Shown: piece after piece, positions 31,738 through 33,307 of the stretch
How the letters are laid out: each line of letters opens with the position of its first letter
How positions within the stretch are numbered: position 1 is the first letter of the stretch
Assembly: GCA_036490175.1 (NCBI GenBank)
Contig: DASXEJ010000287.1
Span: forward strand, 1 to 33,307
DNA from: Pirellulales bacterium
Lineage (GTDB): Bacteria > Planctomycetota > Planctomycetia > Pirellulales > JACPPG01
Length of the DNA stretch: 33,307 bases
Direction of reading: 5' to 3'
Notes under the pieces: generated by a model
The model's input: the letters and a program-made list of their open reading frames with translations, nothing else
Database searches by the model: none
Told to the model about the DNA's origin: nothing
Translations under genes and position numbers: made by a program

Positions 31738-32895
31738 ATGCAGTTCCGCACCCGCGCGATTCACGTCGGCCAACAGCCCGACCCCCACACCGGCGCCATC
31801 GTGCCGCCTATCTATATGGCTACCTCGTTTGTCCAGCCTACGGCCAGTTGCAGCGCCGAATTCGATTATTCGCGCAGCGGAAATCCCACGCGCAAGGCCT
31901 TTGAAACGACTCTCGCGGCGCTCGAAGAAGGAAGCCTGGCCTTGGCATTCGCCTCGGGTATGGCGGCCACGCATTGCGTGATGATGATGCTCGCTCCGGG
32001 CGATCACGTGGTGGCGAGCGCGGACCTATACGGCGGCACCTATCGATTGCTGCACAAAATACTCGATCACGTGGGAGTCCGCGTCTCGACCGTGCCGACC
32101 ACGGATCTGGCGGCGGTCGAGCGAGCATTCACGCCCTCGACCAAGATGTTGTGGGTAGAAACGCCGGGCAACCCGCTAATGTCGATCACCGATGTGGCCG
32201 CATGCGCCAAGATCGCTCACGTGCATGGGGCATTGTTGGCAGTCGACAACACTTTCGCCACGCCAGCACTGACACGACCGCTGGCATTGGGTGCGGACAT
32301 CGCCATGCATTCGGCCACGAAGTACATCGGCGGTCATAGCGACGTCTTGGGCGGGGCGCTTGTTGTCAATGACCACGCGCTGTTCGAACGTTTGTACTTT
32401 ATCCAGAACGCCACTGGCGGCGTGATGGGTCCGTGGGAATCGTTTCTCTGCTCGCGCGGATTGAAGACTCTTGAATTGCGCGTCCGCGAACAATGTCGTT
32501 CGGCGCGGCTTGTGGCCGAACATCTCGAAAAGCACGCGTGCGTGCGCGCGGTTCACTATCCGGGTCTGCCTGGGCACCCAGGGCACAAGCTGGCTGCCCG
32601 GCAGATGGACAACGCGTTTGGCGCCATGGTCAGCTTCGAGGTCGACGGGCAACTGCAGCAGGCGGCACGCGTTGTCGAAGGGACCAAACTGTTTCGTTTA
32701 GCGGTGAGTTTGGGGGCGGTCGAGTCATTGATCGAACTACCGGCCACCATGTCACACGCCAGCTACGATGCTGCCGCCCGTCGGACGTTCGGCATCAGCG
32801 ACGGCCTGATTCGCCTGAGCATTGGCCTGGAGGCGGCGGACGACCTGTGCTACGACCTCGACCAGGCAATCTCCCAGGCCTTTGTCGTCGGCTAA
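31738..32895 (+). CDS. Trans-sulfuration pathway PLP enzyme (cystathionine gamma-synthase/lyase family)
   Basis: A Cys/Met metabolism PLP enzyme, 385 residues, normal length. The opening TRAIHVGQQPDPHTGAIVPP is typical. The phosphate-binding loop YSRSGNPTR (44-52) and FASGMAATH (71-79) are present. The PLP lysine is Lys195 in HSATKYIGGH, preceded by the Asp170 block VDNTFATP. The C-terminal SLGAVESLIELPATMSH matches the substrate-carboxylate SLG/ESL region. Family members include MetB, MetC-like lyases and O-acetylhomoserine sulfhydrylases. MetB or cystathionine gamma-lyase fits best, but sequence alone does not separate them, so no symbol is given. GGAAG lies 9 nt before the ATG at 31738. 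It converges with dxs 62 bp away. Confidence 0.93.
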   Translation: MQFRTRAIHVGQQPDPHTGAIVPPIYMATSFVQPTASCSAEFDYSRSGNPTRKAFETTLAALEEGSLALAFASGMAATHCVMMMLAPGDHVVASADLYGGTYRLLHKILDHVGVRVSTVPTTDLAAVERAFTPSTKMLWVETPGNPLMSITDVAACAKIAHVHGALLAVDNTFATPALTRPLALGADIAMHSATKYIGGHSDVLGGALVVNDHALFERLYFIQNATGGVMGPWESFLCSRGLKTLELRVREQCRSARLVAEHLEKHACVRAVHYPGLPGHPGHKLAARQMDNAFGAMVSFEVDGQLQQAARVVEGTKLFRLAVSLGAVESLIELPATMSHASYDAAARRTFGISDGLIRLSIGLEAADDLCYDLDQAISQAFVVG

Positions 32896-32957
32896 GCGGC
32901 ACGGTGTCGGCGGAGCGATTGTGTACCAGCGCCCGCTACGACATGCCCGGCCGTGTT

Positions 32958-33307
32958 TTATCCTGCACGGCGCTCGTCGGAGCGAAGGAGTGGGGCTTCG
33001 GTGGCCCATTCACGCACGGTAGCGGCAATGCCGGCGGCATCGAGCCGTAAGTCGGCCAGCAATTCACCACGCTCACCATGCTCGACGAACCGGTCGGGCA
33101 TTCCCAAGCGGCGCACATGACTGGCGGCGACACCTGCGTCGGCGGCCGCTTCAAGGATTGCGCTACCAAATCCGCCGGGCAGCGCGCCTTCTTCGACCGT
33201 GACAACCAAGCTGGCCGTGTCGATGGCCCGCAGAATGGTTTCGGTATCCAGCGGCTTGATGAAACGCGCGTTGACGACGCCCACATCTAACCCTTCGCTG
33301 CGCAGCG
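32958..33307 (-). CDS. dxs: 1-deoxy-D-xylulose-5-phosphate synthase, C-terminal part (5' end beyond window)
   Basis: The last about 116 residues of DXS, the thiamine-dependent enzyme that joins pyruvate and glyceraldehyde 3-phosphate as the first step of the MEP isoprenoid pathway. The visible portion is the C-terminal transketolase-like domain: VGVVNARFIKPLD, LVVTVEEGALPGGFGSAILE, HVRRLGMPDRFVEHGERGEL and the closing LDAAGIA. These match the family closely. The reading frame continues to the right edge without a stop, so the gene begins outside. The C-terminal tail (ATEAPLLRSDERRAG) is variable. It converges with the metB-like gene. Confidence 0.93.
   Translation of the reverse strand, partial: LRSEGLDVGVVNARFIKPLDTETILRAIDTASLVVTVEEGALPGGFGSAILEAAADAGVAASHVRRLGMPDRFVEHGERGELLADLRLDAAGIAATVREWATEAPLLRSDERRAG

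Noticed and set aside
1-33307. Search for tRNA, rRNA, CRISPR arrays, insertion sequences and defence genes
   Set aside because: No cloverleaf-like TTCGANNC arm context, no regularly spaced direct repeats, and no transposase, nuclease or toxin-antitoxin signatures were seen by eye; small RNAs cannot be excluded.

Overview
The window is a high-GC chromosomal stretch that looks like a planctomycete, most likely of the Pirellulales type. This is inferred from gene content and not from a marker gene. The evidence is a tandem pair of PEP-CTERM proteins, a neutral-ceramidase-like protein, a Ycf46-like AAA ATPase, a xylose-isomerase-like TIM-barrel protein, a class II photolyase and several ChrR/SMP-30/MFS genes mixed with housekeeping genes. 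I see no tRNA, rRNA, CRISPR array, insertion sequence or phage gene. About 30 protein genes are supported, and those at both edges are truncated (argJ on the left, dxs on the right).

Layout. 1-4694 (minus strand): argJ (partial), argC, a class II DNA photolyase and tspO. 4886-6565 (plus): ilvD. 6629-9874 (minus): a SpoU/TrmH-type RNA methyltransferase, an exported M23 peptidase and a ceramidase-like protein. 10044-11162 (plus): an enolase-superfamily enzyme. 11301-13747 (minus): two paralogous PEP-CTERM proteins, each followed by the same hairpin terminator. 14175-15449 (plus): a Tat-exported purple-acid-phosphatase-like protein. 15467-17489 (minus): a GNAT acetyltransferase and an ACS-type MFS transporter. 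17657-21488 (plus): a small membrane protein overlapping a PanF-like sodium:solute symporter, then a second MFS transporter. 21595-22856 (minus): an ECF sigma factor and its ChrR-like cupin anti-sigma factor, overlapping by 4 nt. 23418-25307 (minus): an amino-acid permease with a large extra domain. 25596-28109 (plus): an exported SMP-30/gluconolactonase-like protein almost fused to a Ycf46-like AAA ATPase. 28419-32895 (plus): an SDR epimerase (TIGR01777), an SRPBCC protein, a CopZ-like Fe-S/Zn protein, a sugar-isomerase-like protein and a cystathionine gamma-synthase family enzyme. 32958-33307 (minus): the C-terminus of DXS.

How the genes work together. argC and argJ form an arginine-synthesis pair. 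ilvD (branched-chain amino acids), the metB-like gene and dxs (isoprenoids) are core metabolism. A looser theme is light and oxidative stress: photolyase, TspO, a ChrR-type sigma/anti-sigma pair and the SDR-SRPBCC pair. That link is an inference. The transporters, enolase-superfamily enzyme, SMP-30 protein and TIM-barrel isomerase suggest use of sugars or sugar acids, with substrates unknown.

No clearly new multi-gene system is visible. The signals most worth a second look are: (1) two identical 14-bp terminator stems whose 4-nt loops are reverse complements of each other; (2) a four-copy intergenic element near AATGYGGAATGATGAAT; (3) a roughly 120-residue charged helical insertion in a predicted extracytoplasmic loop of the amino-acid permease; (4) a ChrR-like anti-sigma factor with altered zinc-site spacing and a missing cupin ligand; (5) a CopZ-type [2Fe-2S]/Zn domain standing alone without its copper-binding partner domain.
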